Assembly (NCBI GenBank): GCA_033807775.1
Contig: CM066313.1
Location: 59,369,984 to 59,433,983 of the forward strand
DNA length: 64,000 nucleotides
DNA from: Saussurea involucrata
Lineage: Eukaryota > Streptophyta > Magnoliopsida > Asterales > Asteraceae
Direction of reading: 5' to 3'
The notes beneath the pieces were generated by a model, which saw nothing but the letters and a program-made list of their open reading frames with translations, searched no databases and had not been told where the DNA came from. Below are positions 42,376 to 53,356 of the stretch, piece by piece; the first letter of the stretch is position 1, and each line of letters begins with the position of its first letter. The position numbers were made by a program, and so were the translations under genes.

Positions 42376-45082
42376 TGTCACACCCCGCTAAAGTGGAAAC
42401 ACGGGATGTCACAGCTAAATGTTTCAAAAGCGTAAGGTAGAAGACAACACACAATCATCATATCAAATAGTACAAATACAACGTGTTTTTAGAAATACAT
42501 CTTGTCCAAAATAACAAAAGTAAACTTGACATGATGAAATAAGTTGGAAGTCGCTAATGTGATGCCTTATAGAATGCATCCTTACTTGTTGTTTCCTGAA
42601 AAGCATGTAAAGGAGAGTGTCAACTAAAAATAGTTGGTGAGTTCATAGGTTTTTGCATACACAAAAAGTGTAATGTAAGTTGCAAAGTTTTGTTCTTTCA
42701 AAGAAAGTAGTACAACCCTCGGTTGTAAAGTTTGTCGTTTCGAATTGTATGCTCATGGTATATAGTGTAATGCCTCAGAGGTAGCAAGCTAAGCCATTAC
42801 CCAAACCTCCCGACCTTGTAGTTGTTTGCCCCGAGTCATCATGTTCTATCACTAACATGGCGTTGTAACAATTATGCACTTACTTTACCGTAAGTGGGTG
42901 GTCAACCAAATAACGTTATCCATAATTATCATGGCTCACACACGTGAGTTAATAGGTAATGTAAAGAAAAGTTGGGGACTTTTGTATGATAGCGCAAACT
43001 TAGAAACATTCACATGTGCATACGTACCATAGAGAGCATTTAAACATGCGTAGTATTTCAGTAATAAAACGGTTGATATCGAATAAAGTTTGTAACATGC
43101 TTTTCACCCCAAAAATATGTAAAACAGTAAAAAGGGGCTATGAAGACTCACGGTGAATAGCGTAGATGTTTCCCAAAAGTGCGTAATGTGTTCCGTGAGG
43201 CGATCCTACTCCGATCCTACGAACATAAGGACACTAGTAAGATTCTAAGTTCTAGACTTTGGTCGATAAAATATTCAGTTCATCATAAAATGCCTTTGTT
43301 GATATTTTGTGTGTTGTTATAGGTTCTTTGATATCAATAGTTCAACTTCAAGATGAAATGTTACATATGATGGTTCGAGATTACCGAAATGTTGTCGTGA
43401 CAAATGACAAAAAGGGGTCAATAATTTGGAGTCATATGTATAGTGTATAAAGTTAGGAGTTAGGTTATATATGTTACATATATAATAATAATACCACAAT
43501 CTCATCATAAAATGATGAAAAGGGTTAATAGTTAGGTGTTAGATTGTTAGAGTATAAGTAAAATGTGTAAATAAGTAAAGGTTAGGATAAGTAAGTATGT
43601 ATAAGTAATACATAAATAATATATACCACAATTTCGTCACCAAAGGTGAGGAAAAGGATCAAGAGATAGCATATAGCTATTATACAATATAGTTGTTAGC
43701 AGTCAGAATTAGAGGTCACTTGTGGTTACTGTTTGGATAACTTCCAGAGATCATTTGCTTCTGGTATTTTTTGGCTAAGTACTTCCATGTGTTAGGAAAC
43801 CTTTGCCATAAATCCCATGATTTTTGGATCAAAATAAGTACATAAAATAACACTTGACAAAAACAGTGACAGAAACACGTAGCTGTTGCACACTGTTTTT
43901 GTAAAAACTGTTTGAGGGTTCAAAACTTAATATTTTTCGGTGATTCCAGTGGGGTTTGATCCCCTACTCATAAAAGTAAATTCCAGAAAAAGAATCACTG
44001 TATTTGGATCCATTTTGAGATAGATATGGGCATGCAAAGTCAGTGTAAAAATCTGACAGCATGCTGTTGGAAATAGCTCCTTTGTATAAATGCTCTTTTT
44101 CTATTGGTTCTTTAAAGATTTGTTCTTTTTGTCAAGGCACGATTTTTACTCAACCAAATCACATATTTTCAGATGAAATCTTGGCTTTTTAATCATCCCC
44201 AGCAACATGCAAGGAACCAAGAACTCTTATCTTGATAAAACATTTCCAAAACTTGTTGTTTTTGAGCTTTTGTGAACACATGCAAACCAAACATTCTTAG
44301 GTCACTAATATGGGTTTGATCCTGGATTCATCACACTTTTAATGACATGCAAGATGTCATGGTGATGGATCTACAAACATTAGGTTGCCAAGAGTTGGAT
44401 TTAGCAAGAAGAAGATGAAAACTTAGAGTTTTTAGAAAATGAACTTTGAAAGAGAAGAGAAGGTTGTAGGAGGATGATTAAATGATGTTACTAAAATGTT
44501 TTTTCCTTGAGTTCTTGAAGATATGTGGCTGATCTTGGAAACCTTGGAGGAGAGAAAACTTGAGAGAATATGGAGGTTTGAGAGAAGAGTTTGTGAGGAG
44601 AGTGAAGAGTGAAAATGGAGAGGGAGAGGGGGTATTTATGGAGTGAGAAAGAGGTGAGGGGGGGGGGGGGGGGTGGGTTCTTGGAGAGGGGGGGGGGGGG
44701 GTGGTGAGTGTGGTGTGTGGTTTTGGTTAAAATGATTGTGTTTAAAGTTGTATAATTAATTAATTTTTGATTTATTTTAATTAGTTATTTTAAATAAAGG
44801 TTTTAAATTAATAAAAATGATAAATATATATTTTTTTAAAATAATTTGTAGGTTTATATATATAAACATATATAAAGGTATTTATAATTGTATAATTATT
44901 TTAGTTGGCATTTTCTGAGAAAGATGGATGATTTTCCTAATTTGAGGGATTTTAGACTGGATTTCTAAATTTTCCCTATTGTGTCGGGTTTACTGCTAAA
45001 TTTGGACAGTGTGACATAAAATAACTGTATCTGATATATTTAGTGCAGTTCTAACCTGAACGCAATTTTGACGGTTGTCACA
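42376..45082 (-). repeat. E8 3' LTR (left copy, 2.7 kb)
   Basis: It matches the right LTR closely, with few differences by eye. Runs of 16 G (44658-44673) and 14 G (44688-44701) lie beside a minus-strand CCATAAATACC box (44631-44642) that could be the promoter TATA. No ORF is supported; the small frame near 43317-43508 is repeated in the other LTR and is not protein-like. Confidence 0.93.
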
Positions 45083-45100
45083 GTCTCCCCCGGTTAAAAG
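45083..45100 (-). other. E8 polypurine tract
   Basis: On the minus strand CTTTTAACCGGGGGAGAC abuts the 3' LTR end, as expected for the plus-strand primer site. Confidence 0.75.
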
Positions 45101-45116
45101 AATTTCGTCCCGAAAT

Positions 45117-48100
45117 TCAAGATCTTTCGTCCGAAACCGGTTGTTTAGCAAATAAGTGAGGATACTTATGTTTCATGTAATCCTCCCGTTCCCATGTGTA
45201 CTCAGGCCCACGCGTTGTGTTCCAGTGAACTTTCACTATTGGAATCTTGCTTCGCCTAAGACGCTTGACCTCTCGGTCAAGTATTTCGATTGGTTTTTCT
45301 ACGATGCACAGTTTCTCATTGACTTGGACTTCCTCCAAAGGTACGGTTATTTCCTCATTGACTAGGCATTTATTCAGATTGGATACGTGAAAGGTGTTGT
45401 GAATAGCACTTAGTTCTGTTGGCAATTCCAGCCTGTATGCTACTGGTCCGATTCTTTCGGTGATTTTGAATGGTCCAATGTATCGAGGGCTCAACTTTCC
45501 TCGTTTTCCAAATCGGACGGTTCCCTTCCAAGGGGATACTTTTAGAAAAACTCTATCTCCAATCTGAAACTCTAACGGTTTCCTACGGTTGTCAGCATAG
45601 CTCTTTTGACGATCTTGAGCTGCTTTGAGTCTATCCCTGATGATTGCGATTTTGTCGATGGTTTCTTGCACAATGTCTGGACTAGACAATTGTCTATCTC
45701 CAATCTCCAACCAACAAAGAGGTGATCGACACTTGCGTCCATACAGTGCTTCATATGGCGCACACTTAATACTGGTGTGATAGCTATTATTGTAGGAAAA
45801 CTCAACTAATGGCAAGTGGTTATCCCAACTTGCTCCGAAGTCTAACACGCATGCTCGAAGCATGTCTTCCAACGTTTGAATGGTTCGCTCGCTTTGGCCG
45901 TCTGTTTGGGGATGATAGGCGGTACTTAAATTCAATTGCGTCCCCAATGCTCTTTGAAGTGACTGCCAAAATCGAGATGTGAAATGGCTATCTCTATCTG
46001 ATATGTTAGAAATCGGGACTCCATGTCGTGTAACAATTTGCTTCATATAGATATGAGCCAGCTTTTCCATCTTGTAATCTTCTCGAATCGGTAGAAAATG
46101 TGCAGATTTCGTGAATCGATCTACTATAACCCAAATTGAGTCGTGCCCTCGGGCAGTTCTTGGCAATTTGGTTATAAAATCCATGGTTATTTGTTCCCAT
46201 TTCCACTGGGGAATCTCTGGTTGTTGAAGCAAACCAGATGGTTTCTGATATACAGCTTTGACTTTTGAGCAAGTTACACATTTCCTACGTACAAGGCAAT
46301 ATCCCTCTTCATTCCTGGCCACCAATAATATTCCCTTAAATCCTTATACATCTTATCCGCACCAGGATGAATTGAATATCGTGACTTGTGGGCTTCGTGC
46401 AGGATTACCTCCTGTATGTCGTTCGCTTTTGGAACCCAAACTCTGTCCTTGAAATAACGTACTCCATCAACCTTAGTTTCAAATTTTCTTTCTATACCGT
46501 GAAGGGTTTCGTCCTTCAGATTTTCCGTTTTCATTGCTTCGGTCTGAGATTCAAGAATTCGAGTCTTTAAGCTTGTTTGTACCAGTGCTCCCATTGCTCG
46601 TATACGCGAAGGTTTTGCCCTTTCCTTCCTACTCAAGGCATCAGCCACTACATTGGCTTTACATGGATGATAACGAATATCGCAATCGTAATCACTGAGT
46701 AGTTCTACCCATCTTCTTTGTCTCATGTTTAGCATTTTCTGGTCTAGAATATGCTAAAGACTTTTATGATCGGTGAAGATGGTACACTTAATGCCGTACA
46801 AATAATGTCTCCAAATCTTCAAGGCAAATACTACAGCTCCGAGCTCTAAATCGTGTGTGGTATAGTTCTTCTCATGAACTTTCAGTTGTCGCGAAGCGTA
46901 TGCTATCACCTTGTCCTTTTGCATTAACACGCAAGCTAATCCTTGATGCGACGCGTCACAATATACCACAAAGTTATCGGTTCCTCCCGGTAACGCCAGA
47001 ATTGGTGCATTGCACAACTTTTTCTTCAATAACTGAAACGCCTTTTCTTGTGATTCTCCCCAAATAAATTTACTATCCTTTTGGGTCAGTATTGTGAGTG
47101 GTTTAGCAATCTTTGAGAAGTTGTCGATAAATCGTCTATAATAACCTGACAAACCGAGAAATTGACGAATTTATGTTGGGGTCTTTGGAGCTTCCCATTT
47201 CTTAACGGCTTCCACCTTAGCTGGATCTACGTGAATTCCTTTTTCTCCAATTACGTGACCAAGAAAGTGTACTTCTCTAATCCAAAATTCGCACTTAGAG
47301 AATTTGGCGTACAATTTCGGTTCCTTAAGAAGTTCTAGAATTGCGCTTAAATGTTGCTCGTGATCCTCCTTACTTCGAGAGTAAATCAGAATGTCATCTA
47401 TAAACACTATCACAAACTTGTCAAGGTATGGTCTGCATACCCTGTTCATTAAATCCATGAATACTGCTGGAGCAATGGTTAAACCGAAAGGCATAACCAA
47501 AAACTCGTAGTGTCCATAACGGGTCCTAAAGGCTATCTTAGGAATGTCCTCCTATCGAACTCTTAATTGATGATAACCTGATCGAAGATCAATCTTAGAG
47601 AAATACATTGCACCTTGCAACTGGTCGAATAAATCGTCTATTCGAGGTAGAGGATATCGGTTCTTGATCGTCAACTTGTTCAATTCCCTATAGTCGATGC
47701 ACATTCGAAACGATCCATCCTTTTTCTTAACGAACAGAACTGGAGCTCCCCAAGGTGAAGAACTTGGCCTAATAAAGTCCTTGTCCAACAGTTCCTGAAG
47801 TTGGCTTGACAACTCTTGCATTTCGGCAGGTGCTAAGCGGTAAGGTGCCTTGGCTACAGGTGTTGCTCCGGGTATAAGGTCAATTTGGAATTCAACTTGT
47901 CTAAACGGGGGCAGTCCAGGAAAATCCCCGGGAAACACTTCCGGGTGATCCTTTACCACGGGAATGTCTTGAATTCGCCTTTCTTTGGACTTCTTCTCAT
48001 CCATGAGTGCCAAAAATGCAACACATTTCTTCCTCAAATACTTACGAACCTTAATACTTGACACCATCTCTAAGCTTCTTCCAATATTGTGTCCTTGTAT

Positions 48101-48346
48101 CACTAGGGTTTCTCCGTCTTGCAAAGGTATTCTAACCAACTTATCAAAACAGAAAATCTCCGCTCGATTCTTAGATAACCAATCCATGCCTATAACTATG
48201 TCAAAACTCCCCAATTCGATAGGAATAAGATCAACGCTAAATAATTTATCAGCTAGATTCAAAGTACAATCTAAGATTACATCCTTAGCCTCAAATTTGT
48301 GACCATTAGCAACCTCAATAACATAAGCATCCGACATTCTCCTAGA
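45117..48346 (-). pseudogene. pol: E8 pol: protease end, RT, RNase H, integrase with chromodomain-like tail (broken)
   Basis: Stops at 47549, 47168 and 46751 and a frameshift near 46290 cut the frame. Seen in order: protease end with IVIGMDWLSKN; RT with RPSSSPWGAPVLFVKKKDGS, MCIDYRELNK and the catalytic FIDDILIYSRS (~47390); RNase H with VYCDASHQGLACVL and FTDHKSL; an HHCC zinc finger (IHPGADKMYKDLREYYWWPG); an integrase core with WEQITMDFITKLP, DRDSHFTSRFW and AYHPQTDGQSERT; then the C-terminal SPRYIGPFKI (GPY/F) and a chromodomain-like KVHWNTTRGPEYTWERED. The last part (45117-46325) is open and well preserved. Confidence 0.92.
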
Positions 48347-49630
48347 TTACAAGTTAATTAGTGGTCTAAACTCCAATGAAATAAAACTTCTATCCGCTCC
48401 AGTGTCAAATAATACTGATGCATAGTGGTTGTTTAGGAGAAACGTACCTGTCACCACATGAGGGTCGTGACGTGCTTCGTCAGCTCCAATGACAAATGCC
48501 CGTCCTGGAGCCTGACCTCCTTGATTTCCCTGATTGACTTGTCTCGCCCGGTTCCCACTGTTGTTATTGTTCGGTTTCCTTCCAAACTTCGGGCAGGTAT
48601 TCCGGTAGTGATCCGGACTTCCGCATTCAAAACATGCCCTTCTACCTTCATGGGGTCCTTTTTCACTTTTACAGAACCTGGTGAAGTGACCTGGCCGTTT
48701 ACAGTTGTCACAAATGACGCAGGCTCCCTCATGATGATAGTTGCACTTGTTGCACTTAGGGAGTGAACCCTTGTATTGCCCCGGGTCCTCTGTGCTTACT
48801 CCGAAGTTTTTTGCAACGCTCCTATCCTTACTTGCACTACCAAAGGGTTTCTTTCCTGACTGATACTCTGGCTTCCTCTTATGGCTAGCACTACCAGATG
48901 ACAGAGTTCCTGCTCTCACAGCATCGTTCGTTAAAGTAGTTGACATGGATACAACCTCTTGGATTGTGGTCAGCTTTGCTGAGGTAACCATTCCTCGGAT
49001 TCCCGGTGCTAGTCCCCATAAGTATCGGTCAATTCTCTTACTCTCGGGAGTGACCATGTGAGGTACCAGTTTCGCAAGTTCGTGGAAACGAGCTGTGTAT
49101 CGATCTATGTCAGCTCCGATCATAGTATGGTTCCAGAATTCAACTTCTAGCTTTTGAATTTCACTCTTTGGGCAGTACTCCTCAATGAGCAACTCTTTGA
49201 ACTCCTCCCATGTGAGCTTGTAGGCATCTTCCCTTCCACGGGTTTGAACCTGGATGTTCCACCAAGTTAGTGCCCTACCTTGGAGTTGACATGAAGCATA
49301 TTCGACCTTGCGGTCCTCCGAACATTTGCTAATATGGAGCACCGACTCCATGCTGTCAATCCATGAAAGCAATCCTACAACACCTTCCTTTCCATGGAAC
49401 TCTTTGGGCTTACAAGACATGAAGGACTTGTAGTTACATCCGGTATTATTACTACCCGGATCTCCTCCACTACCTCCTTGATTCCTTGGGATCGCATTGA
49501 CGCCGGCGGTTACTTGTGAGACGATGTTAGGTATGGCTTCTTGGATGCGTTGTGCGATGATTTGTGCTATGTCGGGCGTTTGGTTTTCGGGGGTATCTTC
49601 CGTGTGGCGTGTGGATCTTCTTGGAGGCAT
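48347..49630 (-). pseudogene. gag: E8 gag plus start of protease (stop inside protease)
   Basis: The start MPPRRSTRH at 49630 is chosen; an upstream in-frame Met at 49651 is also possible. The retrotransposon gag domain spans about residues 60-260 (MESVLHISKCSEDRKVEYASC, LTWWNIQ). Two CCHC knuckles follow: CDNCKRPGHFTRFC and CFECGSPDHYRNTC. The protease starts with the active site LFDTGADRSFIS. A stop at 48344 cuts it right after, where a gypsy polyprotein would normally continue; the next Met of the frame is at 48337. Confidence 0.9.
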
Positions 49631-49949
49631 GATTCCAAAACACATTTTCAAAAATTGTTTTGGTTAAAGTTTGTACAAATGTTTGAACTCATATTTTTCC
49701 AAAGGTTTATGATTAGCATGTTCTCATTCGATTATTTGAGCAATAAAGTAAAGTATAGAGTAAATAGGCAAATTGACTAAAACTTCCCAAAAGGGTTTTC
49801 ATTAAATGCCGAGTGTTTACTAAATTTCCGGTGTTTATCGTACACCGGTATCACATAATTTTAATCGGAAATACAATGTAAATTAAAGTGACAAGAAATA
49901 AAAGAACGGTTTTCCAAAAGGTCCTTCCACACGTTATGATCCATTCATA
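49631..49949 (-). other. E8 spacer between the pre-gag ORF and gag
   Basis: About 300 AT-rich bases with no supported ORF. No clear splice site or promoter is recognised. Confidence 0.5.
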
Positions 49950-50579
49950 CTACCCCAAATATGCCCCGAGCACAAGCAAGAACATCAACATCAACAATCC
50001 CATAACTACTACCGAGCTCGCCGCTTGTGACCTTGATGCCATTTCCCTCGCCATCTTTGCGCCATCTCTAGCTTGACTTGATACGATAGCTAGTTGGTGT
50101 GTAAGTTCTACAAGTTCCGTTAGAACTTGGGCTTGATGAGTCACTCTCACTTGACACCCGTGTAATTCGGTTGTCATGGCTCTAATGTGTTGATCCCTCG
50201 CCATTGCTAGTTCGGTCATGCGCCCAATTGGCACGCCGGGGACCACTCTCGTTGGTTCCGGTGCTACCGGGCGTGGAGTTGTTAGTGTGACTCTTCTCGG
50301 GATTGGCACACTCTTCCTAGCCGTTTGCCGAGTGCGAGGTCCTACGGGATGTGGTTGAGCAATCACCGGAGTGGGTCGGGGTAACACCATGTTTGGTGAT
50401 ACTGTAGTTCCTTCGTAAGGGTCTCGCTCGCTAGACACCTCAGTTTCCGTGTCCGTGTTGTTGTAATTCTCCTCTTCTTGGTTGCTAGGCGGGTTTTCAT
50501 GAGATCGTCCGGTGGAGTATTCCGGTGCATCGGCCGAGTACGAAGCGGGAGTGTAAGGCGGTACTGACGATGACGACAT
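49950..50579 (-). CDS. E8 pre-gag ORF: 209-aa protein with a C-terminal membrane segment
   Basis: An open minus-strand frame lies between the PBS and gag. It starts MSSSSVPPYTPASYSADAPE, Ser/Pro/Tyr-rich and likely disordered to about residue 120, with a basic stretch (RKSVPIPRRVTL). A helical part, MTELAMARDQHIRAMTTEL, has heptads to ~185. The last ~22 residues (VVVMGLLMLMFLLVLGAYLG) are strongly hydrophobic, as in a tail-anchored membrane protein. Typical gypsy elements have no gene here; some plant groups (for example Ogre) have an ORF upstream of gag, but I do not recognise this one. It has no break although pol has several. Confidence 0.7.
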   Translation of the reverse strand: MSSSSVPPYTPASYSADAPEYSTGRSHENPPSNQEEENYNNTDTETEVSSERDPYEGTTVSPNMVLPRPTPVIAQPHPVGPRTRQTARKSVPIPRRVTLTTPRPVAPEPTRVVPGVPIGRMTELAMARDQHIRAMTTELHGCQVRVTHQAQVLTELVELTHQLAIVSSQARDGAKMAREMASRSQAASSVVVMGLLMLMFLLVLGAYLG

Positions 50580-50896
50580 AGTGAAACTGAAGCAAAAGTG
50601 TACTTAGCAACTAATCGCATAAGTGGCATGTCTACCCTATGCATGGTCTATACACTAAGCATGCTCCTAAAGAGTGCAAGTGAAAATCGACATACTCCTA
50701 CTATAACCATTTCTAGTCTCGCATTAACCTTCCTTAATCGAACATAGGTGATCAAGCTATGTTTAATTAAAGTCTATTAATGCCATTCTAGACTTAGTTA
50801 TACTAGTAGTAAGTTTAAATGTTTTCATGTCAGTTTTTGGACAATTGGTTATAGTTGGGTTTTTCCGATGAAAGACCGATGTTCTCTATAACCTTT
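50580..50896 (-). other. E8 leader
   Basis: Untranslated region between the PBS and the pre-gag ORF. Nothing further is recognised apart from short chance ORFs. Confidence 0.6.
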
Positions 50897-50910
50897 GGCT
50901 CTGATACCAC
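50897..50910 (-). other. E8 primer-binding site (initiator Met tRNA)
   Basis: On the minus strand GTGGTATCAGAGCC lies three bases after the LTR end and complements the initiator Met-tRNA 3' end. Confidence 0.88.
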
Positions 50911-50913
50911 TTC

Positions 50914-52768
50914 TGTCACACCCCGCTAAAGCGGAAACACGGGATGTCACAGCTAAATGTTTCAAAAGCGTAAGGTAGAAGACAACACACAATCATCATA
51001 TCAAATAGTACAAATACAACGTGTTTTTAGAAATACATCTTGTCCAAAATAACAAAAGTAAACTTGACATGATGAAATAAGTTGGAAGTCGCTAATGTGA
51101 TGCCTTCTAGAATGCATCCTTACTTGTTGTTTCCTGAAAAGCATGTAAAGGAGAGTGTCAACTAAAAATAGTTGGTGAGTTCATAGGTTTTTGCATACAC
51201 AAAAAGTGTAATGTATGTTGCAAAGTTTCGTTCTTTCAAAGAAAGTAGTACAACCCTCGGTTGTAAAGTTTGTCGTTTCGAATTGTATGCTCATGGTATA
51301 TAGTGTAATGCCTCAGAGGTAGCAAGCTAATCCATTACCCAAACCTCCCGACCTTGTAGTTGTTTGCCCCGAGTCATCATGTTCTATCACTAACATGGCG
51401 TTGTACCAATTATGCACTTACTTTACCGTAAGTGGGTGGTCAACCAAATAACGTTATCCATAATTATCATGGCTCACACACGTGAGTTAATAGGTAATGT
51501 AAAGAAAAGTTGGGGACTTTTGTTTGATAGCGCAAACTTAGAAGCTTTCACATGTGCATACGTACCATAGAGAGCATTTAAACATGCGTAGTATTTCAGT
51601 AATAAAACGGTTGATATCGAATAAAGTTTGTAACATGCTTTTCACCCCAAAAATATGTAAAACAGTAAAAAGGGGCTATGAAGACTCACGGTGAATAGCG
51701 TAGATGTTTCCCAAAAGTGCGTAATGTGTTCCGTGAGGCGATCCTACTCCGATCCTACGAACGTAAGGACACTAGTAAGATTCTAAGTTCTAGACTTTGG
51801 TCGATAAAATATCCAGTTCATCATAAAATGCCTTTGTTGATATTTTGTGTGTTCAACTTCAAGATGTTGTTATAGGTTATTTGATATCAATAGTTCAACT
51901 TCAAGATGAAATGTTACATATGATGGTTCTAGATTACCGAAATGTTGTCGTGACAAATGACAAAAAGGGGTCAATAATTTGGAGTCATATGTATAGTGTA
52001 TAAAGTTAGGAGTTAGGTTATATATGTTACATATATAATAATAATACCACAATCTCATCATAAAATGATGAAAAGGGTTAATAGTTAGGTGTTAGATTGT
52101 TAGAGTATAAGTAAAATGCGTAAATAAGTAAAGGTTAGGATAAGTAAGTATGTATAAGTAATACATAAATAATATATACCACAATTTCGTCACCAAAGGT
52201 GAGGAAAAGGATCAAGAGATAGCATATAGCTATTATACAATATAGTTGTTAGCAGTCAGAATTAGAGGTCACTTGTGGTTACTGTTTGGATAACTTCCAG
52301 AGATCATTTGGTTATGGTATTTTATGGCTAAGTACTTCCATTTGTTAGGAAACCTTTTCCATAAATCCCATGATTTTTGGATCAAAATAAGTACATAAAA
52401 TAACACTTGACAAAAACAGTGACAGAAACACGTAGCTGTTGCACACTGTTTTTGTAAAAACTGTTTGAGGGTTCAAAACTTAATAATTTTCGGTGATTCC
52501 AGTGGGGTTTGATCCCCAACTCATAAAAGTAAATTCCAGAAAAAGAATCACTGTATTTGGATCATTTTTGACATAGATATGGGCATGCAAAGTCAGTGTA
52601 AAAATCTGACAGCATGCTGTTGGAAATAGCTCCTTTGTATAAATGCTCTTTTTCTATTGGTTCTTTAAAGATTTGTTCTTTTTGTCAAGGCACGATTTTT
52701 ACTCAACCAAATCACATATTTTCAGATGAAATCTTCGCTTTTTAATCATCCCCAGCAACATGCAAGGA
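50914..52768 (-). repeat. E8 5' LTR, first part (before E6)
   Basis: Matches 42376-44215. It carries a short local duplication (TTCAACTTCAAGATG at ~51852-51866 and ~51895-51909) that the left LTR lacks. Bases 52764-52768 are the left TSD (aagga) of E6. Confidence 0.92.
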
Positions 52769-53339
52769 TGTAAGTCCCATAATCGTCACGTATAATCAAG
52801 ATTCAATATATAATGAACATTCAAGATCGTATTCACAGCAACTGGTCATATGATTTATTAACAATCTGTGAATTGCAAGATATTACAATGAGTTTCTCTC
52901 TCAAAAGATATGCGTGAAAAGTTATGTGAAAGATTAGCCAAAAGGTTCTCCAAAGATTTTTTTAGCTACAGTTGCTAACTCCTATATATACTGTATAAGA
53001 AAGGCTAAAGCTACAGTAGATATAAGAAACAGACTAATAGAACAATTACACGTGTCCTAATTAGTAACTGAATATAACAGAGAATATCCCAAGATATGAA
53101 TTCTGAACATACTTCTGAATAAGCGCTTCAGAACATTTGTCTTCATAGTCAGAAGTTCTGAGTCTCCTACTCAGAACTCTGAACCTTCTAGTCAGAATCC
53201 AACATTTAGAATCTTTTTGAGATTTCTCACTCAGAACTTCTGAGTCTTCTACTCAGAACTTCTGAGTCTTCTGAGTCTTCTTTAGTCTTCTTACTCAGAA
53301 CTCAACACTTGTGTTTTTGACAAAACTCTAGACCTAACA
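52769..53339 (-). repeat. E6 3' LTR (left copy)
   Basis: On the minus strand it starts TGTTAGGTCTAGAGTTTTGTC and ends GGACTTACA, close to the E1 LTR ends. It is full of TCAGAA / TTCTGAG words. Confidence 0.92.
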
Positions 53340-53356
53340 ATCTACCCCTTTTTTGT
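53340..53356 (-). other. E6 polypurine tract
   Basis: On the minus strand GACAAAAAAGGGGTAGAT abuts the LTR start, as in E1. Confidence 0.75.

Noticed and set aside
43317..52061. Small minus-strand ORF present twice (43317-43508 and 51870-52061)
   Set aside because: It lies in both E8 LTRs, which explains the two copies. The product has no domain and no leader context.
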